Positions 1-12,522 of a stretch of DNA of 64,000 nt are shown here, piece by piece (position 1 is the first letter of the stretch; each line of letters starts with the position of its first letter). The notes below the pieces were generated by a model. The model was not told the origin of the DNA. It saw nothing but the letters and a program-made list of their open reading frames with translations, and did no database searches. Position numbers and translations under genes: made by a program. Origin of the DNA: Saccharum officinarum (taxonomy: Eukaryota; Streptophyta; Magnoliopsida; Poales; Poaceae); assembly GCA_020631735.1 (NCBI GenBank), contig CM036197.1, positions 42,269,880 to 42,333,879 of the forward strand, given 5' to 3'.

Positions 1-1619
1 GATGGTTAGAGCTGATAAAGGACTATAATCTAAACGTGCATTATCATCCCGGAAAGGCTAATGTAGTAGCAGATGCACTGAGCAGAAAATCACATGCTAT
101 TGATGTGCAACCGTTGTTTGAAGAAGGGTTCAAATTGTTACATCCTGCTGTGTTGCATAATATTTAGATCAGTTGTACTCTGGAAAACCAAATCATTGAA
201 GGTCAGAAGACAGATAAGGGAATCTTTCATATCAAGGAGAAGATGAAGAGGAAACCCACCAAACACTTTCGATTGGATGACCAAGGAGTGTTATGGTTTA
301 AGGATCGCCTGGTGGTACCTAAGGATAGAGATCTTAAGAACAAGTTAATGAATGAGACCCATCATTCCAAGCTATCTATTCACCCCAGAAGTAGTAAGAT
401 GTACCAAGATTTGCGACCCCATTATTGGTGGACTAAGATGAAAAAAGAAATTACAGCATACGTTGCTCGTTGCGACATGTGTTGTAGAGTTAAAGCTCTT
501 CACATGAGACCTGCAGGACTTCTGCAACCCTTGTCTGTACCCGATTGGAAATGGGATGATATAAGTATGGATTTCATCACTGGTCTTCCCACCACACAGA
601 AGGGACATGATTCTATTTGGGTAATAGTAGATCGTCTCACCAAGACAGCTCACTTTCTGCCAGTTAAGACAACATTCTGACCACCTCAATATGCAGAAAA
701 GTATATTGCTGAGATTATCCGATTACATGGTATACCAAAAACGATCGTGTCTGATCGTGGTTCACAGTTTACCTCTCATTTTTGGGAACATCTTCATAAA
801 GGTTTGGGTACTAGTTTGATTTGTAGTACGGCTTACCATCCACAGACAGATGGGCAGACAGAACGAGTTAATGCTGTACTTGAAGATATGCTTAGAGCTT
901 ATGTACTATCATCCAGAGGCTCATGGGAATCCTGGTTACCGTTGGCAGAATTCGCTTACAACAACAGTTACCAAGAGAGTATCAAGATGGCACCTTTTGA
1001 AGCTTTATATGGCAGGAAGTGCAGGACACCGTTAAATTGGGTAGAGCCTGGAGAAAGAAGGTTTTATGAAATTGATTTTGTAAATGAGGCAGAGAAGAAG
1101 GTCCGTATTATCTGGCAAAACATACAAGCTGCACAGTCCCGTCAGAAGAGTTATGCAGATAAGAGAAGGAGACCATTGGATTTCCAAGTGGGTGACTATG
1201 TCTATTTGAAGGTTACCCCCATGAAGAAGAAACAGTTTGGAGTCAAGCAGAAACTGTCTGCTAGATATATCGGACCATACCAGATCATAGAGAAAAAGGG
1301 TCCCGTGGCGTACAAGTTGCAATTGCCAGAAGGGATGAGTTCGATCTTTCCTGTCTTTCATGTATCCTAGTTGAAGAAATGTCTGCGTGTTCTGGAAGAG
1401 AGAATAGAACCGCAGGGTATTCGGATCAAGACAGACTTGGAATATCGTGAACAACCGGTTCGAGTTCTGAATACAAAGGACCGAGTCACTCGAAATAGAG
1501 TGGTAACAACCTACAAGATTCAGTGGAGCCATCATGATGAGAGTGATGCTTCATGGGAAACGGGAGAATATCTTCAAACCGCGTATAAAGATTTTTACGA
1601 TAAATGGTTCGTAACTTAA
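1..1619 (+). pseudogene. Ty3/gypsy pol remnant: RNase H end, integrase, chromodomain
   Basis: The 3' part of a chromovirus polyprotein is read in one frame from position 3. It starts inside RNase H ([15 protein letters not shown]). The integrase follows, with an HHCC zinc finger (HHSKLSIHP to CDMC, about 357-480), catalytic Asp in DISMDFI, Asp in SDRGSQFTS and Glu in DGQTERVN. A GPY/F module (YIGPYQII) and a C-terminal chromodomain (YKIQWSHHDESDASWE, about 1440-1610) come last. Three in-frame stops break it: TAG at 165-167, TGA at 678-680 and TAG at 1368-1370. The gag, protease and RT portions lie outside the window. The chromodomain plus the very long LTR next to it point to the Tekay/Del clade. 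It is not functional. Confidence 0.93.
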
Positions 1620-1640
1620 AATCTCAGGACGAGATTCTTA

Positions 1641-1654
1641 TAAGGGGGGAGGGC
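1641..1654 (+). other. Polypurine tract of the Tekay-like element
   Basis: A purine-rich run (AAGGGGGGAGGG) lies directly before the TGTAAC start of the 3' LTR, where the plus-strand primer of an LTR retrotransposon is expected. Confidence 0.75.
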
Positions 1655-4600
1655 TGTAACACCCCTGGGTGTTAAGCATGCATTAGCATCCAAAGCATTA
1701 GTAATAATCATCTCATACATGGTTATCATTGCATGCAATATAGACCCTTTTAAATTTAAAGTTAAAAAACAATTACTCAAAACCCAAATTCTGCATTTAA
1801 GTGCTAAAGAGTGGTGAAACTTTGTGTAGCTACAATTTTAGATAATCTAAAATAAATAAACATGATTTTTGGAGCAACTCTTGAATTCAAATTCCTTCAA
1901 ATTTTTGCTTTTAAAAATATTTTAGAAAAATGAATTTTTACTTAAAAATTTAGCTTTAAATCCTAAATTCAAAATCTATTGAGAATTTTGAAAAGTGCCC
2001 TACATGAAAGTTATAGAGAATTAAATTTTGAACAACTTTTATTTTGGGCAAAAGTTCTGAAAACCTCTTTTTCATCTTCAAATTCAAATTTGAAACAAAT
2101 AGAGAAATCTGAAAATTTAATTTATAAAAGAAAAACGGTTTCTCGTTTTAGTGGGCCGCGGCTTCCCTTTCGGCCCGTGAGCAGACGCCGGCCTGCCCCG
2201 CTCGCCCCCGCTCCCCTCCCCGCGCACGCACGCCCGTGTCAGCGCACGCCGCGCTCAGGCCGTGGCCGCCGCGTGGCTGTCGCTCGCCGTCTCCGGCGTA
2301 CGGGTGGCGAGCCATGGGCTCCACCGGCCGCGCCACGCGTTCTAAAGCTGCACCCGCTCCTCCCTCAGTTTCACTCCCCATCACTTCGCCCTTCTCGGCT
2401 TCGCGCGAGCAGCAGCAGCCGCCGCTCCCGCCTCCTCGCGCCGCCGCCGCTCCGCCCGAGACGAACACTACCGTTCCCGCTCAACGGCCGTGCCACCTCC
2501 CGATTCGTCTCGCCACCGGCTCCGCCACTTTCTCCTCTTCTCCGAACAGGGCTTGGTATCCCTTGTTCGATGACGGTGAGGCTCAATTTCTCTTTTTCCC
2601 GCGCGCGCCACCGTAGCCGGCCGCCGGGCTCGAGCTCCGCCACCGACGCCCTCGCTCCCTCTTTCTTCCCTTGCTTCGCGCGATCGTGCTCGCCATTCTT
2701 GCGCAGGAGCCATGCGTGCTCAGGGTTGTAACTCGGAGCCGGAGGATGGCCGTTGGCCGACGGCGACCACCGTTTCGCCCCCGCGACGTCGGGACGCCGG
2801 CACCCGTGGCCGCGCCCCGCGCTTCCCCCCTCTCTGCTCTCTGGGCCAAACGGCCTTGGGCCGAACCACCGAGCGGGGCCGCCTCTCTTTTTCCCGCGCG
2901 GCACTCCGGCTGAAAACGGCCGTGGGCCGGTGTTTTCAAGTGGGCTGGTCCGTTAAACGATTTCTAAATTTCGTTTTTGAATTTATATTTTGTTTTGGGA
3001 AAAGAAAATACTTGGAAAATGTTTGTGTACAATTTATAGCTCCAAAAATCATGAAACAAAGTTTGAAATATTCCTCTTGAATAGATATACAGTTTAAAAA
3101 TATCTCATATTATTTTTGTAACATTTTACTGTGCAAATTTATTTAATTGCTATAAATGCTGATATCTTATAAAATATGTAGTAAATAAAATAATGAAGGG
3201 AAAAATGTGATTCTTGTTGCTTTAATCTTTATTAGTGATGCACTTTCTAGGAAAAATATTACTGAAGCATGTTCTGTGAGAAATTTTTGAAGTGTAGTTC
3301 AAATGCTTTTAATTGATAATCTTTGTTATTTTTAGTAGAAGGCTAAATTTGTGTAGAACATACATGTGATAATTTTTGTAGTATGTTAGTTTACTGTTAG
3401 TAACATAGGAAAAATGTGAAATCTGTTGTTTGATACTTTTTATAGTACAAAATAATTTCATGCTCATATTTAGGCTATAACTTGTTTATTTTGTACAGGC
3501 AGTTTTACATAGGCAATTCTCATGAAAATTTAGTAGTAGGTTAGTTAGGGTAAGAGTAATCTACTGTAATTTTGGTAGATTTTTATCTACACCAGAAATA
3601 GGTGTTGCTGTGTAACCCTAGTTAAATAGGGAATACAAGATTATTCTTTATGAGAAATTAAGAGAAATAAAATATGTTTGGTGTATCTTTGAAGCATTTT
3701 TATGCCTTGCTGATGTTGTGGTTGAGTTAGGTTGGTAAGCTTTGGTAGTTTAGGCTCACTTGTATGTGTAGATGATAGGCTAACTAATAGAAGAATAAGG
3801 TGCATGTTTTAGAGTATATGTTCTTGGATGACGTTGACTACCTTGTAGAAGAAATAGTTATATTCAAACTGCTCATTCCATGTGCTTATCTGCATCTCAT
3901 GTCATCAAAGCACTCTACCACAATCCGATGCATCATTCGCATGATTACTTATGCACTTGCATCATACAGGATCGCAGGAAAAGTCGCAGGTAGCAGTACA
4001 GGAGGAGCAGGCTTGGACGGATCAGCAGGAGCCCAGGCACAGGAGGTGCCCGAGGAGAAAGAGTCAGGCGAGGAGCTGCCAGAGTGCGTCGACCACCATC
4101 CTAGCTCGTTCGAAAAAGGCAAGCCCCGGAGCATTTTAAGTCTCATATTTTATAAAAGTTATTCCTTACTACATGAACTATAGTTATATATATTATTGCA
4201 TTAAGTTATAGGAGTTGAGTGAAACCGTTGTTGCATTATTACCTTGGCCACCGAATTATCTTTCACCCTGTTAGGTCAGGATCGAGTAAATCGCTTAGCC
4301 ATGCTTAGACCGGTAGAAGTCGGGTGATTTCCTGTCACCTGCAAGTTATAGGTGGATACCGGGTTATGGTTAGCCGTAATTGTGATCATAAAAAGTAACC
4401 AAGTGTTGATGGATAAACGAAGACCGGGCGGAGTCTTATAGGGTTTTGGACTATAGTGATTCCGTCTGTGTCAATTAAGGACCGATCGTTGCTCGTCCCT
4501 CTTGTCATGTTGAACGCATGCCTCACATTTAGCTGGCCGAATAAAGTACCTTTCGACCGTGAAGCTAGTGACACTTTTCGAGCCGGGATAAACTCGGGTT

Positions 4601-5605
4601 GGCAGACTGGTGTCGAAGGGGATGTAACGGGGACGCGAAGAGTGAGCCCAAGGTGTGTCCTAGCAGTCGGGCGGTCCCTGGGTAGTGCGATCCATGATTG
4701 TTATCCCGCGGCTTCTTGGAAAGTATCATTGGTGATCTATGCGACCCTGACGGGGGAAACAGGGTTTGTGTGAGGAATAAATCTCCAGCTGGATAGGAAT
4801 TCGATTCGAATCGCCGTCACTCCCGGTTAGTGAGCACTTGACTCGAGCTATGGCATCGTAGTAACATTAGTGGAACACTGATGGTTAAGTGAATGAGGTT
4901 GGAAATGCTAAACCTGAAATGGTAGTCTAAATTGTTAATGATGAATCAAGTGATTGTTCTAGCAATAGATGCTTACCTAGCTTGAATAGGTTATACTAAA
5001 AGTGATGCAAACAGTACTGGTATAGTTTTTCATAACAACTTATGCTTTTCGCAAATGAGTCAAGCCAGTTCAATCTATAAAGCCTTGTATGATCCTTGGT
5101 GTCCTTTATTTCTGGTTTATGACGGGTAAGTCTAGCTGAGTACATTCTCGTACTCAGGGCGTTGTTCCCATTGTTGTTACAGATGGTCAGATGTACTATG
5201 GATACTGCTCCAACTGTCTGTATCCGGCGATGGGCGACAACTAGGACCTTGGGCAAGGGTCACTCTGTTCGTCTTATCTACTGCTTTTGTGGACCATGAC
5301 TATCTACTGGCACTGTATTTGAACTAAGTGTGGGTGTAAAACTATTTGCTTCCGCTATGTTATTTTGAACTGTGTTGTAATAACTTTCATTCCGAACTCC
5401 GATGTACTCTACTTTTATTGTGAACTCTATGTATCATGTGAACTGTGGCTGCTAAATCAGTACGATCTTGGTTGTATGTTGGTTGGTTTGAAATCCCTCG
5501 TGATTTCACGGAATCTCGGGTTATACAGGTTTAAGTTTGATAAATTAACCGCCTCGGTGGAAGATTTTCTTACTTAATCTCGTATAATTACGTTGATCCG
5601 TTACA
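1655..5605 (+). repeat. 3' LTR of Tekay/Del-like Ty3/gypsy element
   Basis: The LTR begins TGTAACACCCC after the polypurine tract and ends in GTTACA, so its ends form a perfect 6 bp inverted repeat. Its length is 3951 bp, typical of the large LTRs of grass Tekay/Del elements. It has an AT-rich first part, a GC-rich island at about 2145-2940, and motifs shared with the solo LTR at 33948-38049 (for example a GGCAAGCCCCGG block near 4120 and TCAATTAAGGACCG near 4471). Open frames in the GC island (up to 250 codons, overlapping on both strands) are composition effects; none resembles a known protein. The matching 5' LTR would be upstream of the window. Confidence 0.85.
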
Positions 5606-5619
5606 CTAAGCTTCTTTGG

Positions 5620-5936
5620 CAGTGGCGGAGTCAGGATTTGAAACTTAGGTATTCCCACTTCCACATCATAAAAAAATCAAAATTATAGGCTTAAAATATA
5701 GCCAATAGCACTGCAAATCAACAACTTCAAACCAATATTTGCTTTCTAGAATCTGGACTTCTAATTGAAAGACCAGTTTTTTACCTGTTTTGAGCTGAAA
5801 TGTGCAAAAAAATACTATAGATTATAGCATTATACATTTATATATATAAGTATATACACATATCTACATAAAAAAGTGTATCAAAATAGTTGGGTATTCC
5901 CAGAAATACTGAGGAATACCCCTAAATCCGCCCATG
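5620..5936. mobile_element. hAT-type MITE, 317 bp
   Basis: The element is flanked by the perfect 8 bp duplication TTCTTTGG (5612-5619 and 5937-5944). Its ends are inverted: CAGTGGCGGA on the left and, read in reverse complement, CATGGGCGGA on the right. An 8 bp TSD fits the hAT superfamily. The interior is AT-rich and has no coding capacity. Confidence 0.82.
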
Positions 5937-5944
5937 TTCTTTGG

Positions 5945-6863
5945 TGGTATAGAGTCGAGACCTGTATTGTTGTATTTTTATTGTTAGCGTATTAATATAT
6001 TGTCATCTCTACAACCACGAAAAATAGATAGTGCCGCTACCACAAGAGAACTGATGTGGGGATGATAGTAAATATCAAATGGTGTTTTATTTATGGGTCA
6101 ATTAATTATTTACATGGCATTTTAATTCATTTCTTCTACTATAGATCAAGTACATGGTATTTTGTTTTAGTTCGTTTTAGTAAGTTATGGGTAGACCCAA
6201 TAATTAACCTAAAACAAGTAAAAATGGCATCCATATAATTGAAGCTTCAGTCATGTGATTGATGTCGCTTAGAGTAAATGGTAGTATTAAAGACTTAAAG
6301 TAACTTCTTTTCCCGTTCTAAGAGGAGTTGATTGGTTTAGTTTCCATTTCTTTGATCTTATCCTATGCAAGAATCTTTGTCAAATGTATGGAACCTTGCT
6401 TGCCACGGTAGCCATAGACGAAGAGCAAGGTGGTACTCAAAAGTTTACACGGGTGCAATGAACCTTGTCGCCACAACTATTGACGCAGGATGGCGGAAAG
6501 ATCGCTGTTATTTAGCATTGGTGCGCCGACAAAGTGAGCGGGGTTGGTACTGAGCTGGCGATATTGTGTGTTTACTCAAGGATGAGATGAATGGCCGCTA
6601 ATATAGCAACAGGGTGTTGCCAGAGGGAAGACAAAGTTGTGCAAGGAACAAAGGCATTCATGGTCATAAAAAAAGAGAGCAATCGTGAAGGGATGGACAT
6701 AAAACCCAATACTTGAAACTTGAACAGGAGTTATTTGGACTTGACCTCAAAATATCCAAACCCGAATTACCCTGTCGTTATCTGGGATGATAAGTATGAA
6801 AACCTATTTTAGTTTGGGTATTAGGCCCCGATACCTTATTGACTCATTTTACCCAAAATAGTA
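5945..6863. other. Intergenic, nothing recognised
   Basis: AT-rich DNA without a convincing gene. The short open frames at 6056-6238 and 6365-6553 show no recognisable protein or exon structure. Confidence 0.5.
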
Positions 6864-6866
6864 TAA

Positions 6867-7226
6867 GGGGCCGTTTGGATCCCTGGAATTGAACTCATTC
6901 TAATAATTATATTTTAAACATAGACTAACTAAGTTAATATAGTTATATATGAAATATATTTGTATATTTATTGTTAGGCACACAAGGGACATACTTATAT
7001 GTTGCATTTCTATTGTAAGGAAGTGAGTTGAAGAGTGTGTTATAAGTTGGAGATTAGAATTATAGCATTGTGATCTATAGAATCCATTTGCATCTTCCAC
7101 CCTATGAATTTAAGATAGGTTTATTTGTGAGCTTAGAAATGTGATAGAATGTCAAATTCCAAGCCAAATAGCCTAATCTATTAAGTATATTTCAATTCTT
7201 TCAACGTAAAGGGATCAAAGGGCCCC
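6867..7226. mobile_element. Tourist-like (PIF/Harbinger) MITE, 360 bp
   Basis: The ends are complementary: GGGGCCGTTTGGATCCCT on the left, and GGGGCCCTTTGATCCCT when the right end is reverse-complemented. They are bordered by the 3 bp duplication TAA (6864-6866 and 7227-7229), diagnostic of PIF/Harbinger insertions. It is AT-rich and non-coding. Confidence 0.83.
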
Positions 7227-7322
7227 TAAGCCTATATATGTGCTACTAATCGGTATTTGTGATTTACCGATTATTCTATTTTCTAGTGTCAGTTATGATG
7301 CGATTGCAACCTGCTGATTTAA

Positions 7323-7587
7323 GCCCTTGTTTAGTTCACCCAATTCTCTTTCAAATTTCACTATGTAAAAAGAAGATTCCCCGTCACATCGAAATGTCGA
7401 CAAATGCATGGAGTACTAAATGTTGATGAAATCAAAAACTAATTGCACAGTTTTGTTGTACTTTGCGAGACAAACATTTTAAGCCTAGTTAGTTAAAATT
7501 TGGATAATTTTTATCAAATACAAACGAAATGCTACAGGAATTCTGATACAGTGTTTTTCTCCCCAATTCACTGAACTAAACGAGGCC
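7323..7587. mobile_element. Tourist-like MITE, CCTTGTTTAG family, copy 1
   Basis: It starts GCCCTTGTTTAGTTC and ends GAACTAAACGAGGCC, with a TAA duplication on both sides (7320-7322, 7588-7590). Its inner sequence (TGCATGGAGTACTAAATG, TTTTGTTGTACTTTGCGAGA) recurs in the copies at 13127 and 13108, defining one local family. Confidence 0.85.
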
Positions 7588-7590
7588 TAA

Positions 7591-8231
7591 GATTGTAATT
7601 TTGATATGTTTCTTCTAAAATGCTGCCGAGAGTTTTTTATATTATTTAAACTTGCAACTATATTTATGTCTCTTATGTTTATTTTATGGTTTTACTGATT
7701 TTAGATAGTTTAGGAGTACCCAAACTTGAACTGAAATAGTAGGTACTATTTTCTAAAAAAAAAGAGGTACCAAATTAAGGGTGCGTTTGATGGGGTCCAA
7801 CGCCCGCTGCAGCTCGCCAAACACCCATCACACATCGCTGAAGGTTTGGCGGAGCTCGCACCTGCTAGATCATTTTCGACGCCCAACCTCGTCAACTGTC
7901 TGGCGGATGAAACGTCCACCGCACTCGCAGCACGGCCGCAGCTCTGGTGTGTGTGGTTGCGGCAGGAAGCAAGCAGGCCCTAAAACTAGATTTCTTAAAA
8001 CCTGAATTACCCAATCCATATTTTTTTCCTATTCCAAATGTCCACCTCTAAAACCACCGCCTTAGTGGTACGTTGTATCATCAAATTCGGATTTGTTTTC
8101 TTGTTTTGTGTTTCTCTTCCTCATAGTTGTTTCAAGAGAGAGCGTGTGTGATGATGGAACAACAAACAAACGAGAACATAAATAGCAAAAGAGAGGATGC
8201 GCGATACGACGATAATAACATGAATACGTGA
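7591..8231. other. Intergenic with a possible TIR-element fragment
   Basis: No gene is seen. A GC-richer patch at about 7780-7985 starts near GGGTGCGTTTGATGGGG and ends near GCAAGCAGGCCCTAAA. This looks like an old DNA-transposon fragment, but I could not define its borders. Confidence 0.35.
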
Positions 8232-8239
8232 GTTATCAC

Positions 8240-11072
8240 TAAGGATGAAAATGGACGGAATTTTTCCCACCCCGACCCGTCCGTTTTTCCACATTTTACC
8301 GAACCGTTTCCATATTTTTGGAATAATCCGGATTCGGGTCGGAATCCGGGACGGAAGCTATCGGAATCGGAACGGAAATAGAAATAGCATTTTTCCGTCC
8401 GTTTTCTCGGAATTCCGGATTTCATCGGAATATTTCCGGATTTTACCGGATTGGTTCCGGAATCAGGCAAACAGACAGTTCCCAAAGTGCAAAGCCCAAC
8501 TCACAATTCGCAAAGCGCAAAGCCCATGAGCCCATCTAAACAAAATAGCTGCGGTCGCCCTAGACTCCCTCAGTCCCTCCGTCCCTCATTCCTACCTCTA
8601 CCTGCGCCGCCGCTAGCTCTGCGGAGCCGCTGCAGTCTGCGCCTCTGCTCTGTGGAGCCGAGCGCCCGATGGCCTGAGCGCAAGCAGAGCGAGGCGCGTG
8701 CTGCCGTGGGCGGTGTTGCGCCCGAGCAGCGCGAGCAGCGCGGCTGGGAGTGGGAGGTGGCCAGGTGGGTAGGAGCGGACAGCGGAGTGCGGAGGCGCCG
8801 CGCGAAGACTGGACTGCGTCGCTGCCCACTGCGGTCTGCGGAGCTGAGCGCCCAAGAAGCGCGACTAGGAGGTGGAAGCGGAGACCGGAGACGCCGAGTC
8901 ACAGTAAGCACTCCTCTTGACTCCTGAGTCCTGTCCTCCAGGCTCCACTCCGTCCGTTTTCATCCATCCTTAATCGATGCCGCCTCTTTACCAGCCCACC
9001 ACCATGCCGAATTGTGGACGTTCCAAATCGGTACATCCAGCTCATGGAGGAAGCGGTGCCGGCTCAGTGCCGCCGGAGGAGCATCTTGGTTTGGGCACCA
9101 TGTTGCCAGCACGGCGACCACCATCTTCAGTTAAAGACAGCACTAGTGGATCCTCAGGTAGAGAGTTGCAGTCTCCATTTTGCGTTTGTCAGTTAATGTA
9201 TTGTGTCAGTCTCCATCTACTGATGCTCTGAGCCGCACAAATTAATCAAAAAAATTTTCTTCTTTGATAGGAAAAAAGATGAAAGCTGGTGAACCTGGTG
9301 TGTCAAACATCTGTGTCTTCAGCAGGACAGAATGAAGTGGATGTCAATGGAAATTTAAGCACTGCAGAAATACTTGCCCTTGATGACGATGATCCTGAGG
9401 CTGAGGAGGTTGCTGGATTAACAGGAAAGAGAAAGAAAAGGTGCACATCTGCTGTGTGGCAATATTTTACCAAGAGGGTAGTGGAAGTAGAGGTTGACGG
9501 CAAGAAGTATGAGCAGCTGTGGGGCTATTGCAACTTCCCGAAGTGCAAGCAAAGGTACAGAGCCGAGTCTACCAATGGAACAAATGCATTTCGGAGCCAT
9601 TTGAGAACATCCCATAGTATTGTAAAAGGTCAGATGCAACTGAAGGTTGAAAAGGACCGTGGAAAAGATATTACCAATGTTCAGTGCTTGGAAAAATTTT
9701 ATCATCTTACTGAACTGCTTTCTGGCACCTCATACCCCACTGCAAATCTGTTCTATAGAGGCTTTTGTGAGATAAGAGAGTTGCTTAGTAAATGGAAGAA
9801 TCATAGCAACTTAACTATTAGGGAAATGTCAACTGCCATGAGTATAAAGTTTGAGAAATATTGGAAGTGTTCTAGTAGAAGTCTTGCTGTTGCATGCTTT
9901 TTTGATCCTAGGTATAAAAAAAGATTATAGAATTCTTTATGAGAAAGTTTGATGGTGACTACTATTAAGTTCAGCTTGAAGAGTTTATGGCTATTGTTAA
10001 GAAGTTGTACCAGTTTTACAGTGCTTCTAAACCTACTTCTCCAAGTAGTGCTACGGTCGTGGATGCTAGCACAGCAGAAACTAATGAATATTCTGAACTT
10101 GAGAGCTTCTTGTATGATGATTCCACATCTGGTGGAAAGGAGACAAATGAATTGGACATGTACATAGCAGAGCCACTGTTGAAACAAGATTCATTTGATA
10201 TTTTGGCTTACTGGAAGAACAAGACAGACAAGTACCCTGTTCTTTCACAAATTGCTCGTGATTTGATGTCCATACAAGTGTCCACAGTTGCTTCTGAATC
10301 CACATTTAGTGCTAATGGCCGAGTAGTTGATCCTTATCGAAATCGTCTTGACCCTGAAATGGTACAAGCACTTGTCTGCTGCAAGGATTGGATACATGCA
10401 ATAGCAAAAGGTAATAATTTTCTAAATTGTTCAATTGATCTGTCCATAGTGGCTTATCTGAATCTATTAAACCATGTATTCTGTCTTTTTAGATCGTAAA
10501 AGCATTCCATCCATAGTGGCTGATCTGAAACCGGAAGACAACATGCCTGCAGCCCCAAATGATGAGGTATGTATTGTACACTTGTATCGTACTATCAGTT
10601 GAACCATATATTTGCACTGATGTGATGTACTGTGTTCACTAATGTAGGAAGATGACAGTGCAAGTGATCCTGACGAGATGGATGATACTGCAGAGCTGTG
10701 AGCTTGTAATGAAGATTTGTCAAAAATGTGTCAAGTTATTATGCCCTTATGTTATGTATTGTGTTGTGTTTATGCATTTATGCCAACTCATTTTAATTTG
10801 TTAGTTTGATCTATCCTTATCGTTGTCAAAGATATATGTGACTGTGAATCTGTTATTGACTATAAAAATGTGCGGTATTCCGGCTTAAGTTTCCGGCTTC
10901 CGGCCGTTTCCGTTGATTTTCCGGCCGTATTTGTTCGTTTCCGCATATCCGTATATCCCGATTTCGTTTTCGAACCCGCATTTTCCGAACCGGATTCCGT
11001 TTTCGCCAAAAGATATAGAAACGGAAATAGAAATGGTATTTTTCCGACCGTTTCCGTCCGTTTTCATCGCTA
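8240..11072 (+). mobile_element. hAT transposon, decayed, 2.8 kb
   Basis: Terminal inverted repeats are TAAGGATGAAAATGGACGG on the left and, reverse-complemented, TAGCGATGAAAACGGACGG on the right. A perfect 8 bp duplication GTTATCAC flanks them (8232-8239, 11073-11080). Both subterminal regions are packed with variants of CGGAAA/TTTCCG, the usual type of transposase-binding subterminal repeat. A GC-rich segment at about 8530-8900 probably holds the promoter and 5' leader. The coding remnant is listed separately. The element cannot move autonomously, because the middle of the transposase is missing and a frameshift follows. Confidence 0.9.
9289..10701 (+). pseudogene. hAT transposase remnant: BED finger plus dimerisation domain
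   Basis: The first open part (9289-9930) has an acidic N-terminus and a BED-type zinc finger (Cys pair around YCNFPKC, His pair in HLRTSH; residues about 60-110). It then jumps, within about 25 residues, to the C-terminal part of an hAT transposase (EKYWKCSS, AVACFFDPRYK). After a frameshift near 9930, the frame at 9987-10410 carries the hAT dimerisation domain (ELDMYIAEPLL, VASESTFSANGRVVDP). Two small 3' exons (10493-10566, 10648-10701) keep correct splice phases and an acidic tail ending at a TGA. Compared with full hAT transposases, most of the RNase H-like catalytic core is absent. It is inactive as a transposase. Confidence 0.85.
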
Positions 11073-11159
11073 GTTATCACTTTCCTCGAAGTCATACCGT
11101 TTGTTTAGGAGCACTTCAATCATGAAAATGTATAGACATGTTTAGATCCACCCAACTAA

Positions 11160-11401
11160 GGGGGTGTTTAGATGCAAAAAATTTTGGAATTTGGCTACAG
11201 TAACACTTTCGTTTGTATTTGACAATTAGTGTCCAATCATGGACTAATTTGTCTCAAAAGATTCGTCTCGTGATTTACAACCAAATTGTACAATTATTTA
11301 TTTTTTTATCTATATTTAATGCTCCATGCATGTGTTCAAAGATTCGATGTGATAGGACGAAAAATAAAAATTTAGAATTTTGAAGGTGTCTAAACAAGGT
11401 C
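11160..11401. mobile_element. Tourist-like MITE, CCTTGTTTAG family, copy 2
   Basis: The ends are GGGGGTGTTTAGATG and GTGTCTAAACAAGGTC, with TAA on both sides (11157-11159, 11402-11404). The inner sequence (AAAAGATTCGTCTCGTGATT) is shared with the copies at 11701 and 19178. Confidence 0.83.
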
Positions 11402-11404
11402 TAA

Positions 11405-11697
11405 CTATTAGTTGTATTAGCTAGAGAATACTAGCTAGGAATAGCTAATTGTTAACTTGGTGATAGGTAAGACATTAGTTGACTTATTAGCTTGGATCCT
11501 ATGCCCTATGGCACTCCAATCGGTTTGTCCTGATCAAAGCGCTGCCATTGATTGTGTAAACTATAATAACGCAGGAAAAAAGACGAATACACGAGCTGAC
11601 CAATGTTTATGACTTTGCCAACTGGCAATCATGCCGTAGGAACGTGTCGTCTACAACCACAAAGGAACGGTCAACATCCCCACTTCTCCACGTACAC
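11405..11697. other. Spacer between MITEs
   Basis: About 290 bp of non-coding sequence between two MITE copies. No feature is recognised. Confidence 0.5.
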
Positions 11698-11700
11698 AAA

Positions 11701-11940
11701 GCGGATGTTTAGATGCGTAAAAATTTAGAATTGAGTTACTGTAGCACTTTTGTTTGTATTTAGCAATTATTGTTTAATTATAGATTAATTAGGCTTAAAA
11801 GATTCATCTCGTGATTTACAACCAAATTGTGTAATTAATTATTTTTTTATTTATATTTAATGCTCTATACATATTTCAAAGATTCGACGTGGTAAAAACA
11901 ATATAAAAATTTAGAATTTGAGATGCATCTGAACGACGCC
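11701..11940. mobile_element. Tourist-like MITE, CCTTGTTTAG family, copy 3
   Basis: The ends are GCGGATGTTTAGATGCG and GATGCATCTGAACGACGCC. The trinucleotide AAA flanks both sides, possibly a drifted TSD. The interior matches copy 2. Confidence 0.75.
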
Positions 11941-12276
11941 AAAGTCACAAACGGACATAGTACCTCGACGATGACGACTACTCGTGCGGTCAGAGCAGGA
12001 TTTGCGACAGTGACCAGATCATCGCCTTCCCGCCAAAAACACGCCCCGTCTGAGCCGTCTCCTTTCTCCACGCGACCACGCCCAATGATCAGGTACTAGT
12101 AGCCATTATAAACAGAGCGACGCTGAGGTCCTTTATCTACAGGCTCAGGCCTACACAGCTCACGTCGCTTCTCGCTCACCAGCTCGCGATGACAGGTTTA
12201 CCCCACACGTGCCGGGCCCCGTTTGCCACTGTGAGGGCTAAGAGGCTGACGAGTGGAGTGGCTGCTGGTTTCTTCA

Positions 12277-12519
12277 GGCCTCGTTCACTTCCCATGCCAA
12301 CCTAAAATATTTTCTCTTCCACTCATCACATCGAATCTTTCGACGTATGCATGGAGCATTAAAGGTAGGTAAAAAAGATAACTAATTGCATAGTTTGTCT
12401 GTAAATATCGGGACGAATCTTTTGAGTCTAGTTAGTCCATGATTGGACAAATTTTACCAAATAACAACGAAAGATGCTACAGTAACTTTTCACCTACTTT
12501 TCGTGAATTGAACACACCC
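12277..12519. mobile_element. Tourist-like MITE, CCTTGTTTAG family, copy 4
   Basis: The ends are GGCCTCGTTCACTTCC and GTGAATTGAACACACCC, with TCA on both sides (12274-12276, 12520-12522). The interior contains the reverse-orientation family core (GCATGGAGCATTAAAGGTAG, GGGACGAATCTTTTGAGTC). Confidence 0.75.
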
Positions 12520-12522
12520 TCA

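Noticed and set aside
1979..2904. Overlapping long ORFs (up to 250 codons) in the GC-rich part of the first LTR
   Set aside because: They overlap on both strands, lie inside an LTR and show only Pro/Arg/Ala-rich composition. They are explained by GC content.
12105..12310. Possible gene start (TATAAACAG, then an ATG near 12189)
   Set aside because: No coding frame of useful length follows, and a MITE begins at 12277.
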